A DNA stretch of 64,000 nt from Clostridiales bacterium (GTDB taxonomy: Bacteria > Bacillota > Clostridia > Saccharofermentanales > Saccharofermentanaceae): positions 62,001-126,000 of the forward strand of contig JAGAXM010000027.1 of the NCBI GenBank assembly GCA_017940895.1, in the 5' to 3' direction. A model generated the notes under the pieces. It had not been told where the DNA came from, did no database searches, and was given only the letters and a program-made list of their open reading frames with translations. Both the position numbers and the translations under genes were made by a program. Positions 16,699 to 26,467 of this stretch are shown here, one piece after another; position 1 is the stretch's first letter, and the number at the start of each line of letters is the position of its first letter.

Positions 16699-16982
16699 CA
16701 AACCCTGCCCCGAAGAAGCAGCCCCAGAGAATGTGCGTCAGCTGCAGAACGAGACGCGACAAGAGAGATCTTGTAAGAGTCACTCTGAAGGATGACGGCA
16801 CTCTGACGGCAGACCCCACCGGTAAACTTCCGGGAAGAGGTGCATATCTTTGCAAAGACGAGAAATGCATCAAGATCGAGCTTAAGGCACACCGCATATC
16901 GAAGGGCCTGAAAGCATCGATGAGTGAAGAAGAGCTTACTGCACTTTCCGAGGAGATATTAAGACTTTGTCAGACGAACTGA
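16695..16982 (+). CDS. ylxR: YlxR-family (DUF448) RNA-binding protein
   Basis: A 95-residue basic protein with the family signature CVSCRTRRDKRDLVRV near the N-terminus and PGRGAYLC in the middle. YlxR proteins sit between nusA and infB and are thought to be nucleic-acid-binding; some bind RNase P RNA. The ATGA overlap with nusA and 16-base overlap with the next gene show tight operon packing. The size is typical. Confidence 0.93.
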   Translation: MTNPAPKKQPQRMCVSCRTRRDKRDLVRVTLKDDGTLTADPTGKLPGRGAYLCKDEKCIKIELKAHRISKGLKASMSEEELTALSEEILRLCQTN

Positions 16983-17290
16983 ACATCTTAAGATTCTTAG
17001 GTCTCGCGGCTAAGGCGGGAAAGGTAACATCGGGCTTTGATCAGGTGGAAGCGGCTATACGCAAGGGTAATGTGAAGCTTCTGATCCTGTCGAAGGATAT
17101 ATCAAGGAACACGCTGTCACAGCTGCTTGATATCGGAGTCAAAGGCGGTGTTGATATGCCGGATGCATACAGCTTCGCTACGAAGGAACAGTTGGGCAAA
17201 GCCATCGGTAAGCCTGACAGAGCCATAGTGGCGGTAACGGACGAGGGGTTCGCGGACAAGCTTTCCGCGATGCTGTCGAAGGAAGATTAA
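16967..17290 (+). CDS. L7Ae/L30e-family ribosomal-like protein (YlxQ)
   Basis: A 107-residue protein of the L7Ae/L30e/S12e/Gadd45 fold, known as YlxQ in this operon. Typical features are LGLAAKAGKVTSGFDQVEAAIRKG and LLILSKDISRNTLSQLL. L7Ae-type proteins bind kink-turn RNA. The start is TTG 16967, supported by gaggaga 10 bases upstream and by the family N-terminus; it lies inside the end of ylxR. infB begins 19 bases downstream. Confidence 0.88.
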   Translation: MSDELNILRFLGLAAKAGKVTSGFDQVEAAIRKGNVKLLILSKDISRNTLSQLLDIGVKGGVDMPDAYSFATKEQLGKAIGKPDRAIVAVTDEGFADKLSAMLSKED

Positions 17291-17308
17291 TTAGGAGGAT
17301 ATTCATTA

Positions 17309-20113
17309 ATGAGTGAGAATTCCGAGAAGGATAATAAGCCGCAGGTAACGAGCAAGGGTGTCTCGGGTACCAAGGAGCTCAAGGTAAGACGCGTTCATAA
17401 GAAGAAGGCCGAGCCTGAGACAGAAGCGGCGAAAACAGTTGAGAAGGAGGCTCCCAAGGCTGTCGAGACCGTTAAGGCTCCCGAAGCTGTTGAGGCTCCC
17501 AAGAAGACTGTAAAGGCTGCCAAGGCTGAAGAGCCCGCAGCTGAAGAGAAGCCTAAGAAGACAACAAGAGCAAAGAAGACTGCAGAAGAACCCGCAGCCG
17601 AAGCTCCTGCTGCCGAAGAGCCCGTAAAGAAGACTACAAAAAAGGCAGCTGCCAAGACAGAGGAGCTTAAGGAAGAACCCAAGGCTGCTGAGGAGCCCAA
17701 GAAGGAAGAACCTAAGGCCGAGGAAGCTCCCAAGGCCGAGGAGCCTAAGGCAGAGCCTGAGAAGAAGGAAGAGCCTAAGGAAGAGAAGAAGCCCGAACCC
17801 AAGGAGGAGAAGGCTCCCGCTATCGACCGTACAAAGATCTCTTCTGCTGTAGTTGCCATGCCTGAGACGGTAAGAACATCTACTATCATTCCCGAGAAGA
17901 GATACGGCAACAGAAACGGCGGCTATCAGGGTGGCGGTTATAACAGAGCAGGCGGTCCCGGAAGAGGACCGAGGCCCCAGGGTCAGGGTGGTGGCTTTAA
18001 CAGACCGGGCGGACCCAGACCTGCAGGCGGCGGATTCGGAAAGGATAAGGACGAAGAGGGCGGCAACGCACATCCCGCAGCAAGAAGACCTTCCAAGCCG
18101 AAGGCAGATGCTCCGATCGAAGAGATCAAGAAGAGCAGATCTTCTTATGCCGAGAAGTCCGCATTTGATAAGAAGCATGATGACAGAGACCGCGACAGAC
18201 AGGGCGGCAACACCGACAGACGCCTTAAGAACAGAGGCGGTCAGTTCAACGGACGCATGTCCTCGGGTGACGACGAGTATGATGATTATTCATACGGCAG
18301 AAAGAAAAAGAAGAAGAATTCCTACGAGGAGTCTGCTGCTGAGGTCCAGGCTATCACTGATATTCAGATCCCTCCTTTCATCACTGTAAAGGACTTCGCA
18401 GAAGGTATCGGTAAGAAGACTTCCGACGTTATCAAGGAACTCATGGTCAAGCTCGGCGTTATGGCTACGATCAACCAGGAGCTCGACTTCGATACGGCAT
18501 GTCTGCTCGCTGACGGCTTCGGAATCAATGCGACACTCCTTGAGGAGAAGACAGAGGAGGATATCCTTTTCGACGATGATGACGAGCTCATCACAGAGGG
18601 CATGGAGACAAGACCTCCTGTTGTCGTTGTTATGGGTCACGTTGACCACGGTAAGACTTCATTGCTTGATAAGATCCGTGCTTCTTCCGTAGCTACGGGC
18701 GAGGCCGGCGGTATCACACAGAAGATCGGTGCTTACACGGTAAGAGTAAAGGGAAGGCAGATCACATTCCTCGATACACCGGGTCACGAAGCGTTTACCA
18801 CGATGAGAGCAAGAGGTGCTCAGGTTACGGATATCGCGATCCTCGTTGTAGCTGCAGATGACGGCGTCATGCCTCAGACGATCGAGGCTATCAACCACGC
18901 CAAGGCTGCAGGCACTGAGATCGTAGTTGCCATCAACAAGATCGATAAGCCGGGTGCAAATCCCGATAAGGTTAAGCAGGAGCTGACTCAGTACGAGCTT
19001 ATCCCTGAGGAGTGGGGTGGATCAACGATCATGGTTCCCGTATCCGCTAAGAAGGGTGATGGTATAGATGACCTCCTTGAGAATGTTCTCCTCGTTGCAG
19101 ACGTACTCGAGCTCAAGGCTGATCCCAAGAGACAGGCAAAGGGTACAGTTATCGAGGCACAGCTTGATAAGTCCAGAGGTCCTGTAGCTACAGTACTCGT
19201 TCAGAGAGGTACTCTGAAGCAGGGTGATTCCGTAGTCTGCGGCGCTATGATCGGTAACATCAGAGCTATGTATGACGATAAGGGTGAAGTTCTTAAGAAG
19301 GCCGGTCCTTCCATCCCTTGTGAGATCTTGGGTCTCCCTGAGGTTCCTTCTGCAGGTGAGGTTCTCTATGCAGTTAAGGATGAGAAGATGGCAAGACAGC
19401 TTGTTGAGAAGAGAAAGATCAAGCAGCGTGAGGAGAAGATCAGAAAGAGCTCCAGAATGTCGCTTGAGAACCTCGCAGCCCAGATGGCTGAGGGTAACGT
19501 CAAGGAGCTCAACCTCATCGTTAAGGCAGATATCCAGGGCTCCGTCGAGGCTGTTACACAGTCCTTCGAGAAGCTCAGTAACGAAGAAGTACGTGTTAAG
19601 GTCGTACACGGTGCCGTCGGTGCCATCAACGAGTCCGATATCGTTCTCGCTGACGTATCCAACGCGATCATCATCGGCTTTAACGTTCGTCCTAATGCGA
19701 TCATCACAGAGAAGGCTAAGGAAGCCGGCGTAGATATCAGACTCTACGACGTCATCTATAAGGCTACGGAAGATATCGAGAAGGCTATGAAGGGTATGCT
19801 CGAGCCTACGTTCGAGGAGGTTGTTCTCGGTCACGCAGAGATCCGTGAACTGTTCAAGGTCAGTGGCGTAGGTACGATCGGCGGATGTTATGTAACAGAC
19901 GGTAAGATCATCAGAAACTGCGGCGTAAGAATCCTTCGTAACGACATCGTTATCCACACAGGCGAGCTTGCTTCCCTCCAGAGACTTAAGGATTCCGTTA
20001 AGGAAGTTAACTCCGGATTCGAGTGCGGTCTGTCTGTCGCGAACTACAACGATATCAAGGTAGGAGACGTCATCGAGGCCTTCACAAGCCAAGAGGTAGA
20101 CAGAGATGCGTAG
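17309..20113 (+). CDS. infB: Translation initiation factor IF-2 with long low-complexity N-terminus
   Basis: A 934-residue GTPase that delivers initiator tRNA to the 30S subunit. G motifs are visible: GHVDHGKTS (about residue 443), [12 protein letters not shown] and SAKKGDG, followed by the IF-2 beta-barrel domains. The first ~330 residues are not conserved: a Lys/Ala/Glu/Pro tract with repeated [10 protein letters not shown] units, then a Gly/Arg-rich RGG-like stretch ([20 protein letters not shown]) and a charged region. Such N-terminal extensions vary widely in IF-2. It starts at ATG 17309 after taggaggatattca. rbfA overlaps its end by 8 bases. Confidence 0.97.
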   Translation: MSENSEKDNKPQVTSKGVSGTKELKVRRVHKKKAEPETEAAKTVEKEAPKAVETVKAPEAVEAPKKTVKAAKAEEPAAEEKPKKTTRAKKTAEEPAAEAPAAEEPVKKTTKKAAAKTEELKEEPKAAEEPKKEEPKAEEAPKAEEPKAEPEKKEEPKEEKKPEPKEEKAPAIDRTKISSAVVAMPETVRTSTIIPEKRYGNRNGGYQGGGYNRAGGPGRGPRPQGQGGGFNRPGGPRPAGGGFGKDKDEEGGNAHPAARRPSKPKADAPIEEIKKSRSSYAEKSAFDKKHDDRDRDRQGGNTDRRLKNRGGQFNGRMSSGDDEYDDYSYGRKKKKKNSYEESAAEVQAITDIQIPPFITVKDFAEGIGKKTSDVIKELMVKLGVMATINQELDFDTACLLADGFGINATLLEEKTEEDILFDDDDELITEGMETRPPVVVVMGHVDHGKTSLLDKIRASSVATGEAGGITQKIGAYTVRVKGRQITFLDTPGHEAFTTMRARGAQVTDIAILVVAADDGVMPQTIEAINHAKAAGTEIVVAINKIDKPGANPDKVKQELTQYELIPEEWGGSTIMVPVSAKKGDGIDDLLENVLLVADVLELKADPKRQAKGTVIEAQLDKSRGPVATVLVQRGTLKQGDSVVCGAMIGNIRAMYDDKGEVLKKAGPSIPCEILGLPEVPSAGEVLYAVKDEKMARQLVEKRKIKQREEKIRKSSRMSLENLAAQMAEGNVKELNLIVKADIQGSVEAVTQSFEKLSNEEVRVKVVHGAVGAINESDIVLADVSNAIIIGFNVRPNAIITEKAKEAGVDIRLYDVIYKATEDIEKAMKGMLEPTFEEVVLGHAEIRELFKVSGVGTIGGCYVTDGKIIRNCGVRILRNDIVIHTGELASLQRLKDSVKEVNSGFECGLSVANYNDIKVGDVIEAFTSQEVDRDA

Positions 20114-20522
20114 GAACCGCGCCGAGATAGTCGGCGATGAGATGAGAAAGGTCATGCAGGATATCATCAGCAATGAGCTGAAGGACCCCAGGGTCCCCCT
20201 GCTGACTTCGGTCACGCAGGTCAAGATGACCCGTGACCTGTCTCATGCGACCGTTTTTATCTCAGTGTTTGGCAGCGATCAAGATAAGAAGGAAGCATTG
20301 GATGCCATCGAAGGCGCGAACGGATTCATCCGTTTCCAAATGTGCAAGAGGATCAATCTCCGCCTTGCCCCCGAGCTTCACTTCAAGATCGACAACACCC
20401 TCGATGAGGCTGCACGTATGGATGCGATCATCGACAGGGTAAAGGCTGAAGACAAGGCTAAGAGAGAAGAGTTGGGTCTGCCCGAAGAAGATTCGGAAGA
20501 CAGTTCGGAAGAAGAAGGATAA
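20106..20522 (+). CDS. rbfA: Ribosome-binding factor A
   Basis: A 138-residue KH-fold protein for maturation of the 16S rRNA 5' end. Family features are [29 protein letters not shown] split across the N-terminal helix, [21 protein letters not shown], and [20 protein letters not shown]. It ends in an acidic Glu/Ser tail. The ATG lies within the last codons of infB. The nrnA-like gene starts 4 bases after the stop. Confidence 0.95.
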   Translation: MRRNRAEIVGDEMRKVMQDIISNELKDPRVPLLTSVTQVKMTRDLSHATVFISVFGSDQDKKEALDAIEGANGFIRFQMCKRINLRLAPELHFKIDNTLDEAARMDAIIDRVKAEDKAKREELGLPEEDSEDSSEEEG

Positions 20523-20526
20523 GTTC

Positions 20527-21582
20527 ATGAAGGAACGTTACTTCGAAGGTGCATCGAGAATGGCAAAGCTCATCATCGCCAAGGCGGAGGAGCTTAAGAA
20601 GAACGACGGTGCAGTACTCGTTTTCCCGCATAAGAGCGTGGACGGAGACTGTATCGGTTCTTCATGTGCCGTTACCTCGATCCTGCGAATGCTCGGCGTG
20701 AATGCTTGGGTTTGCATGCCCGAGGAGCTTCCTTCGAATATGGGTTTTCTTAATGTAGAGGACCTGCTGTTCTATCCTTCGGAGGACTTCGCTGACGGCG
20801 ATCTTCTTGTTAACGGCAAGCATTACGATCAGCCTTTCTCGGTAGACTGCACCGAAGGTCACCGCATGGGTGACACTAACTGCAGGATATTCGAGATCTA
20901 TGAGGATGCGCTCGATATAGATCACCATGAGGTAACGGATCTTGCAACGGAGAATAAGTGGATCGATCCCGGATCTTCATCCGCATGTGAGATGGTATTC
21001 TACACAGCCGTAAGGATAAGTGAGATCCTGGGCAAGACCTTGAAGGACGTCATCGATACAAGATGCGCGAAATGCCTTATGGCAGGTATCGTAACCGACA
21101 CGGGAAGATTTACTTATACGAATACAAGACCTGAGACACTCGAGTCTGCGGGCTCTCTCATGGAGCTCGGGGGCGATATCACAGAAGTGTGCTATAACCT
21201 GTTCGACCTTAAGACTCCTTCGGAGTTCGCGATCTCTTCTGCGGCATGTTCTTCTGCGGAATTCTTCTGCGAAGGCAGGCTTGCGATAGTCAAGGTTACT
21301 ACCGAGATGTTTAACAAGCACGGCGCAAATCACGATGAGATCTCCGATGTTGTCTCGAGATTAAGAGACGTCGGCGGCGTGGAATTCGCATGCGTCCTAA
21401 GAGAAGTCGGCAATGACACGATAAGAGGCAACTTAAGATCCAAGACTTCATTCGACTGCTCGGTATTCGCAGAGCAGTACGGCGGCGGCGGACACAAGAG
21501 AGCCGCAGGCTTCAGCATAAAGGGCAGGCAGATAGACGAGCTTGCCGACGAGATTATCAAAGAGGCTTCCAAGTTCTTATGA
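20527..21582 (+). CDS. nrnA: DHH-family phosphoesterase (NrnA-like oligoribonuclease / pAp phosphatase)
   Basis: A 351-residue cytoplasmic phosphoesterase. The DHH motif is DIDHHEVTD; the upstream metal motif is HKSVDGDCIGSS, and the C-terminal DHHA1 domain ends in GGGGHKRAAGFSI. NrnA degrades nano-RNAs and, in some species, dephosphorylates 3'-phosphoadenosine 5'-phosphate. In Firmicutes it regularly sits between rbfA and truB, as here. It overlaps truB by 4 bases. The size is slightly above the ~320 usual for the family. Confidence 0.92.
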   Translation: MKERYFEGASRMAKLIIAKAEELKKNDGAVLVFPHKSVDGDCIGSSCAVTSILRMLGVNAWVCMPEELPSNMGFLNVEDLLFYPSEDFADGDLLVNGKHYDQPFSVDCTEGHRMGDTNCRIFEIYEDALDIDHHEVTDLATENKWIDPGSSSACEMVFYTAVRISEILGKTLKDVIDTRCAKCLMAGIVTDTGRFTYTNTRPETLESAGSLMELGGDITEVCYNLFDLKTPSEFAISSAACSSAEFFCEGRLAIVKVTTEMFNKHGANHDEISDVVSRLRDVGGVEFACVLREVGNDTIRGNLRSKTSFDCSVFAEQYGGGGHKRAAGFSIKGRQIDELADEIIKEASKFL

Positions 21583-22484
21583 TCCCTGACGGTATCATCC
21601 TTCTCGACAAGAAGAAGGGCATCACATCGATGGCTTCGGATAACTTCATCAAGCGCCTTGCGGGTACGCGCAAGGTAGGTCACAGCGGCACTCTCGATCC
21701 TTTCGCGACAGGGCTGCTTCCCGTATTTACCGGCAAGGCTCTCAAGGTCATGCGCTATACCGACGACTACGATAAGGCTTACGACTGCACGTGTGTATTC
21801 GGCATGAGTACGACGACGATGGACCCCGAGGGTGATGTAATTGAGACGAAGACGCTCACGGGTTCGGAAGAAGAGTTTGAGAATATTCGTAAAGCTTTCG
21901 CGCAGCTCTCCCTTATCACAGAGCAAGTGCCGCCCGTGTTCTCCGCGAAGAAGATCGACGGGCAGAAGGCATATGATCTCGCACGTAAGGGAATTGAAGT
22001 TGAGATGCCCGCGCACTCTGTGAAGATATACTCGCTTAACATCAACGACATGCGCTACGAAGACGGCAGGATATACGCCGACTTAAGCATCGCATGCTCG
22101 AAAGGAACATACATAAGATCCATCTGCGATGACGCGGGAAAGATCACGGGTTACCATGCGCATGCGCTTACACTGCGCCGCACCAAAGCGGGTCCTTTCG
22201 ACGTGAAGGATGCGTATACCGAGGAGCAGTTGTCCGAGCTGGCGCAGAAAGAAGACTTCAGCTTCATCGTACCGCGCGAAAAGGCGATGGACGGCATGAC
22301 GCGAATCGAGCTTACCCGCTCCCAGTACGATGAGGTAAGGCTCGGTAAGAAGATATCAGCCGCACTTTTCGCAGAGCTGGAAGAAGGAAAGAAGGTCGCG
22401 GCTTTCCACGAGGGAATACTTACCGCGGTTATGTACAGGGATAACGATATAATGCGTATCGAAAGGATGCTCGCAGTTGAATAA
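21579..22484 (+). CDS. truB: tRNA pseudouridine(55) synthase TruB
   Basis: A 301-residue enzyme making pseudouridine 55 in the T-loop of tRNAs. The catalytic Asp is in HSGTLDPFATGLLP; GIILLDKKKGITS and CSKGTYIRSICDDAG are further family motifs. The ATG overlaps the stop of the preceding gene. The C-terminal domain continues to residue 301 without a complete PUA domain, as is common in Firmicutes. It overlaps ribF by 8 bases. Confidence 0.96.
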   Translation: MIPDGIILLDKKKGITSMASDNFIKRLAGTRKVGHSGTLDPFATGLLPVFTGKALKVMRYTDDYDKAYDCTCVFGMSTTTMDPEGDVIETKTLTGSEEEFENIRKAFAQLSLITEQVPPVFSAKKIDGQKAYDLARKGIEVEMPAHSVKIYSLNINDMRYEDGRIYADLSIACSKGTYIRSICDDAGKITGYHAHALTLRRTKAGPFDVKDAYTEEQLSELAQKEDFSFIVPREKAMDGMTRIELTRSQYDEVRLGKKISAALFAELEEGKKVAAFHEGILTAVMYRDNDIMRIERMLAVE

Positions 22485-23430
22485 TACGATCACGACCGTT
22501 TGTTATCTTGATACACTGCCTTACCTTCATAAGGGTAGGGCGGCAGCATTGGGTTTCTTCGACGGGATCCACATGGGGCATCAGCAGATCATAAGGCAGA
22601 CCGTGAAGACGGCGGCGCTCGAAGGTCTGACTTCGACAGTTATGACTTTCAGCAATTTCTGCAAGAATGAGGGCGGGCTTCTGACGACTATCGAAGAGAA
22701 GCGCGAGCTTTTGTCGCAGCTCGGAGTCGATGAACTTCTCGTGCTCGACTTTAACGAGATCCGGGATTTACCCGCGGAGGATTTTCTTAACGAGATAATC
22801 TTGATGAAGATGTCGTCTTCAGTTCTTCTCGCAGGCACGGACTTCAGGTTCGGTAAGAAGGCTTTGGGCGATGCCGAACTTCTTAAGACGTTTGGTATGC
22901 AGAAAGGGATAGAGGTAAATATATTCGAAGATAAGCTATACGGAGAAGAGGGAAGGCGCCTGTCTTCGACCTGGCTTCGCGAGGCGGCGGGCGAAGGAGA
23001 CGTCGAACTGTATTCCAAGCTGTGCGGAGGCAAGTGCTTCTCATACACGGGACTTGTCGCACACGGCAAGCAGCTCGGAAGGCAATTGGGTTTCCCGACG
23101 GCGAATCTCATTATCCCGGAGGATAAGTTTAAGGTCCGCCGCGGCGTCTATGTGTCGCGCGTGCTGCTCGGTAACCGCAAGCTTTACGGCGTTACCAACG
23201 TCGGCTTAAGACCGACCGTCAACGATACCGAGAAGGTCGAGACCGCGGAGACTTTCATCTTCGACTTCGATGAGGAAATCTACGGCGCGAGGATCAAAGT
23301 GGAGCTTCTGTCGTTCGTAAGACCGGAAGTAAAATTCTCTTCGACGGATGAACTCGCAGCCCGGGTCGCGCAGGATAAAGAATCTGCAAAGACATGGCTT
23401 GCAAAAAATAGTATAATCTTCCTCGTATAA
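22477..23430 (+). CDS. ribF: Bifunctional riboflavin kinase / FAD synthetase
   Basis: A 317-residue enzyme making FMN and FAD from riboflavin. The N-terminal FAD synthetase domain has LGFFDGIHMGHQQII; the C-terminal flavokinase domain has KQLGRQLGFPTANLI, RRGVYVSRV and YGVTNVGLRPTV. The start is TTG 22477, which overlaps the end of truB and has an aaagga site 9 bases upstream. truB-ribF adjacency is conserved in Firmicutes. Flavins made here would also be needed by the Rnf-like proteins further downstream; that link is only general. Confidence 0.95.
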   Translation: MNNTITTVCYLDTLPYLHKGRAAALGFFDGIHMGHQQIIRQTVKTAALEGLTSTVMTFSNFCKNEGGLLTTIEEKRELLSQLGVDELLVLDFNEIRDLPAEDFLNEIILMKMSSSVLLAGTDFRFGKKALGDAELLKTFGMQKGIEVNIFEDKLYGEEGRRLSSTWLREAAGEGDVELYSKLCGGKCFSYTGLVAHGKQLGRQLGFPTANLIIPEDKFKVRRGVYVSRVLLGNRKLYGVTNVGLRPTVNDTEKVETAETFIFDFDEEIYGARIKVELLSFVRPEVKFSSTDELAARVAQDKESAKTWLAKNSIIFLV

Positions 23431-23442
23431 CGAGGTATAAAT

Positions 23443-24330
23443 ATGTGTGAAGTACGTTTTCCTTTTATAGGCATCACGATTCAGGTCGATCCTGTCGCTT
23501 TCAGGATAGGCACATTCGAGGTTTACTGGTACGGCATCCTGATCGCCGCTGCGATGATACTGTGCGGATGGCTTGCTGTCCGTCATTCAAAGTCCAACAA
23601 GTTCTCCGAAGATCTTGTATATGACGTTCTGCTCGTATCACTGCCTTCTGCCATAATCGGTGCAAGACTTTACTATGTCTTCTGTGAGTGGGAATACTAT
23701 TCGCAGGATATAAGACGCATATTCGACACAAGATCCGGCGGCCTTGCCGTATACGGCGGCATCCTCGGTGCTGTCCTCGGTACATACATCATGTGCAGGA
23801 TAAGAAAGATCCCTTTCTCCACAGTACTCGATTACTGCATCGTTTATATCCCCTTAGGTCAGGCTATCGGCCGCTGGGGCAACTTCTTTAACCAGGAAGC
23901 ATTCGGTACAACGACTACGCTTCCCTGGGGTATGACATCATCCAAGATCTCACATTACCTCGAGACATACTGTCCCGACCTCGATTCTTCGATGCCCGTG
24001 CATCCGACTTTCCTTTATGAGTCCCTGTGCACGACGGCGATCTTCCTTGTGTTGCTTCTGGCTGTACGCCCGAACAGCGAGAGAAGATTCGAGACAGCGA
24101 GCGTATACATGGTGCTCTACGGAATCGCAAGATTCTTCATCGAGGGACTTCGCACGGACTCTCTGTATTTGGGCTCATCCAACATCAGAACATCACAGCT
24201 TCTGTCGCTGATCTTAGTCTTCGGCGGCCTGGCGCTGATACTCGTTTCTCACCTTAAGGAATGGGAGATAATCCCGCTTCCCGAGAACGCTTTCGCCCGC
24301 AGGGAAGAGAAGAATAAGTCCAAGAAATAA
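23443..24330 (+). CDS. lgt: Prolipoprotein diacylglyceryl transferase
   Basis: A 295-residue polytopic membrane enzyme that adds diacylglycerol to the lipobox cysteine of prolipoproteins, such as those at 8201 and 9888. Family signatures are VYWYGILIA, GGLAVYGGILGA, PLGQAIGRWGNFFNQEAFG and HPTFLYES. ATG 23443 has a cgaggtataa site. It follows ribF by 12 bases and overlaps the next gene by one base, so it appears appended to the translation-factor operon. Confidence 0.95.
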   Translation: MCEVRFPFIGITIQVDPVAFRIGTFEVYWYGILIAAAMILCGWLAVRHSKSNKFSEDLVYDVLLVSLPSAIIGARLYYVFCEWEYYSQDIRRIFDTRSGGLAVYGGILGAVLGTYIMCRIRKIPFSTVLDYCIVYIPLGQAIGRWGNFFNQEAFGTTTTLPWGMTSSKISHYLETYCPDLDSSMPVHPTFLYESLCTTAIFLVLLLAVRPNSERRFETASVYMVLYGIARFFIEGLRTDSLYLGSSNIRTSQLLSLILVFGGLALILVSHLKEWEIIPLPENAFARREEKNKSKK

Positions 24331-25454
24331 TGCCGGGCAAATCAGGAATAGAGAAATTACGCAATACGCAGTATTTTCGTAAGGTCGACTACTATCTTAT
24401 AGTGCCGATCTTCCTTATTACTGTCATAGGTCTCTACGTTCTTAACAACGTATTGAGCGACGGCTTCGAAGCGTACCCGAACAACTTCTACAGGCAGGTA
24501 GGCGCTGCCATCGTCGGCATGGCGATCACGGCTTTCCTGTGCGTAATGGATACGCAGATACTCCGTGCTTTCGGATGGGCGATCTACGGCGTGTCGCTGT
24601 TCCTGCTGATACTGGTCCCGATCGACGGCTACGACCTGTCGTGGAAATGGGGCGCGGACTCCTGGCTCAACCTGCCTGTTATCGGTAACTTCCAGCCGTC
24701 CGAACTTATGAAGATCGGTCTTGCGATGGCGGCTGCGGATATATTCGAGCAGATATCCGTCAAGAAGGTATCGCTTCTTAAGGGTCTGGGCTTATTGGCG
24801 CTCACATACGGTCCGCCGATGCTCCTTATCTTAAGCCAGCCTGACTTCGGTACGGCGATGGTTATCGTATTCTCGTTCGTATGTATCGTCTTCGTATGGG
24901 GACTTAAGTACAGATACTTCCTTCTCGCGGCATCGGGCGTTATCGTTCTCGGCATTCCGTTCATCTGGAATTTCTACCTTAAGGACTATCAGAAAAAGAG
25001 AATCCTCTCGCTCGTCTTCGAGGGTACTGACCCCGAGTCAGAGTGGAACCTCGTTCAGTCAAAGGCGGCTATCGCTTCGGGAGGTCTGTCCGGCAACCAC
25101 ACGGGTATCCTCGTTAAGGTTCCGGTTAAGGAGAGTGACTTTATCTTCTCCGCGACTTCGGAGCACCTGGGCTTCATCGGCACGACAGCGCTTATCCTGC
25201 TGGCGTTCTTCTTCCTGTGTCGCTGTCTTTTCGTAGCGGCGCATGCTTCGCGTCCGGCGTATTCGTATATGATCGTAGGTCTCACGGCTTCGTTTGCTTT
25301 CCACTACATCGAGAACATGGGTATGGCGGTAGGACTGCTTCCCATCACGGGTATCCCGCTGCCGTTCGTAAGCTACGGCGGTACGGCCATGCTCGTTAAC
25401 TACATCTCGTTCGGAATTATACTTAATATCTCCATGGAGCTTAAAGACGCGTAA
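24330..25454 (+). CDS. rodA: SEDS-family peptidoglycan polymerase (RodA/FtsW type)
   Basis: A 374-residue membrane glycosyltransferase polymerising lipid II. Typical SEDS motifs are WLNLPVIGNFQPSELMKIG, ILSQPDFGTAMVI, the extracellular IASGGLSGNHTGI/VPVKESDFIFS region, and a C-terminal PITGIPLPFVSYGGTA. RodA is favoured over FtsW because of the missing long N-terminal cytoplasmic segment and the GNFQPSE context; the choice is not certain. The ATG overlaps the last base of lgt. It is the last gene of the rimP-to-rodA run; no terminator is clear after it. Confidence 0.88.
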   Translation: MPGKSGIEKLRNTQYFRKVDYYLIVPIFLITVIGLYVLNNVLSDGFEAYPNNFYRQVGAAIVGMAITAFLCVMDTQILRAFGWAIYGVSLFLLILVPIDGYDLSWKWGADSWLNLPVIGNFQPSELMKIGLAMAAADIFEQISVKKVSLLKGLGLLALTYGPPMLLILSQPDFGTAMVIVFSFVCIVFVWGLKYRYFLLAASGVIVLGIPFIWNFYLKDYQKKRILSLVFEGTDPESEWNLVQSKAAIASGGLSGNHTGILVKVPVKESDFIFSATSEHLGFIGTTALILLAFFFLCRCLFVAAHASRPAYSYMIVGLTASFAFHYIENMGMAVGLLPITGIPLPFVSYGGTAMLVNYISFGIILNISMELKDA

Positions 25455-25497
25455 GAATGAGTATTACCATGCTCACGGTGTTGTTTTAAGTTCGGTA

Positions 25498-25526
25498 TTG
25501 CACAATGAATAATACTGTGTTATATT
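25498..25526 (+). promoter_or_regulatory. Sigma-A promoter of the padR operon
   Basis: TTGCAC (25498-25503), exact 17-base spacer, TATATT (25521-25526), 50 bases before the padR ATG. A PadR dimer could bind nearby, but no clear operator palindrome was found. Confidence 0.65.
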
Positions 25527-25575
25527 CAGAACCGTAGGGAAGACCCGCACAAATTTCAAGAACAGGGGGATAGAT

Positions 25576-25893
25576 ATGAACAGTCAGTTCAAAAAAGGTG
25601 TGCTTGATTTGTGTGTGCTTACTATCCTGGCGAAAGGTGACAGCTACGGCTATGACGTAGCTGACACTCTTTCCGGGAAGATCCAGATGTCAGACGGAAC
25701 GGTATATCCGATATTAAGGAAATTAGCATCAGACGGTTACGTAAGCACTTATCTCAAGGAATCACAGAACGGACCACCGCGTAAGTATTATCACTTAACG
25801 GATCTCGGCAGGCAGAAGCTTGACGCGGACAAGAAGGAATGGGATGAGTTTACCAAAGCGGTAAAAGGAATATTGGAGGATGAGGACAAATGA
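25576..25893 (+). CDS. PadR-family transcriptional regulator
   Basis: A 105-residue winged-helix regulator with the PadR pattern: FKKGVLDLCVLTILAKGDSYGYDV, DGTVYPILRKLASDGYVS and GPPRKYYHLTDLGRQKL. ATG 25576 follows aggggga. Its gene overlaps the DUF1700 gene by 4 bases, the classic PadR-DUF1700 pairing in Firmicutes where PadR represses its own membrane-stress operon. Here the usual third gene, a DUF4097 adhesin-like protein, is replaced by a very small membrane protein. Confidence 0.93.
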   Translation: MNSQFKKGVLDLCVLTILAKGDSYGYDVADTLSGKIQMSDGTVYPILRKLASDGYVSTYLKESQNGPPRKYYHLTDLGRQKLDADKKEWDEFTKAVKGILEDEDK

Positions 25894-26453
25894 CAAAGAA
25901 GGAATATCTTGACAAGCTCGCCAAGGAACTCGGTTCTATGTCTTACAACGATGTCAAAGACATATTGAGCGATATAGAGAATCATTTCGAGGAGAGTAAG
26001 ATCGCGGGCAAGACCGAAGAGGAAGCCGCAGCGCAGTTGGGAGATCCTTCCGAGCTCGCAGCTGATTACAAAGAGGGGATGACACTTCCCACAATCCTGA
26101 AGAAGAAAGAGCAGAAAGCGGCCGCGCCCAAGGCACAGGAGCCTACATCACAGACAGTATGCTTCGTATTGCTTATCACTCTTTTTGTAGCGATCCCCGC
26201 ATGGGTCACTCTCCTGTTTATCATACTCGGGATCGTACTCAGTGAACTCGCAGTCGCTGCCGCAGCACTCGCATTGCTTATCACTTGCTGGTTCTACGGC
26301 CCGTTCCTCGCATCCGGTCTGTTATTCGGACTCGCACTGCTCTTCTTCGGAGTATTCGGATACGCGGTAACGTACTTCGCCATCAAGTACTTCGTACTCG
26401 GAACCAAGTGGTACATCGATTCGATGAAGAAGATCTGGAAGAACGGAATCTGA
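25890..26453 (+). CDS. DUF1700-family (HAAS) membrane protein
   Basis: A 187-residue protein. Residues 1-70 form the HAAS/DUF1700 helical domain (KKEYLDKLAKELGSMSYNDVKDILSDIENHF and AAAQLGDPSELAADYK). Two to three hydrophobic helices follow from about residue 88. Such proteins are co-transcribed with PadR and are thought to act in envelope-stress sensing. It starts in an ATGA overlap with padR. The next gene begins 14 bases after its stop with a gagggagg site. Confidence 0.88.
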   Translation: MTKKEYLDKLAKELGSMSYNDVKDILSDIENHFEESKIAGKTEEEAAAQLGDPSELAADYKEGMTLPTILKKKEQKAAAPKAQEPTSQTVCFVLLITLFVAIPAWVTLLFIILGIVLSELAVAAAALALLITCWFYGPFLASGLLFGLALLFFGVFGYAVTYFAIKYFVLGTKWYIDSMKKIWKNGI

Positions 26454-26467
26454 GGGAGGATAAAGCA

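Noticed and set aside
17306..18178. Minus-strand Leu/Cys-rich frame opposite the IF-2 N-terminus
   Set aside because: A reverse shadow of a Lys/Glu-rich tract; it looks membrane-like only because of composition.
19022..20224. Long minus-strand open frame (400 codons) opposite infB
   Set aside because: It lies fully opposite a certain gene, has no ribosome-binding site or family motif, and arises from the codon bias of infB.
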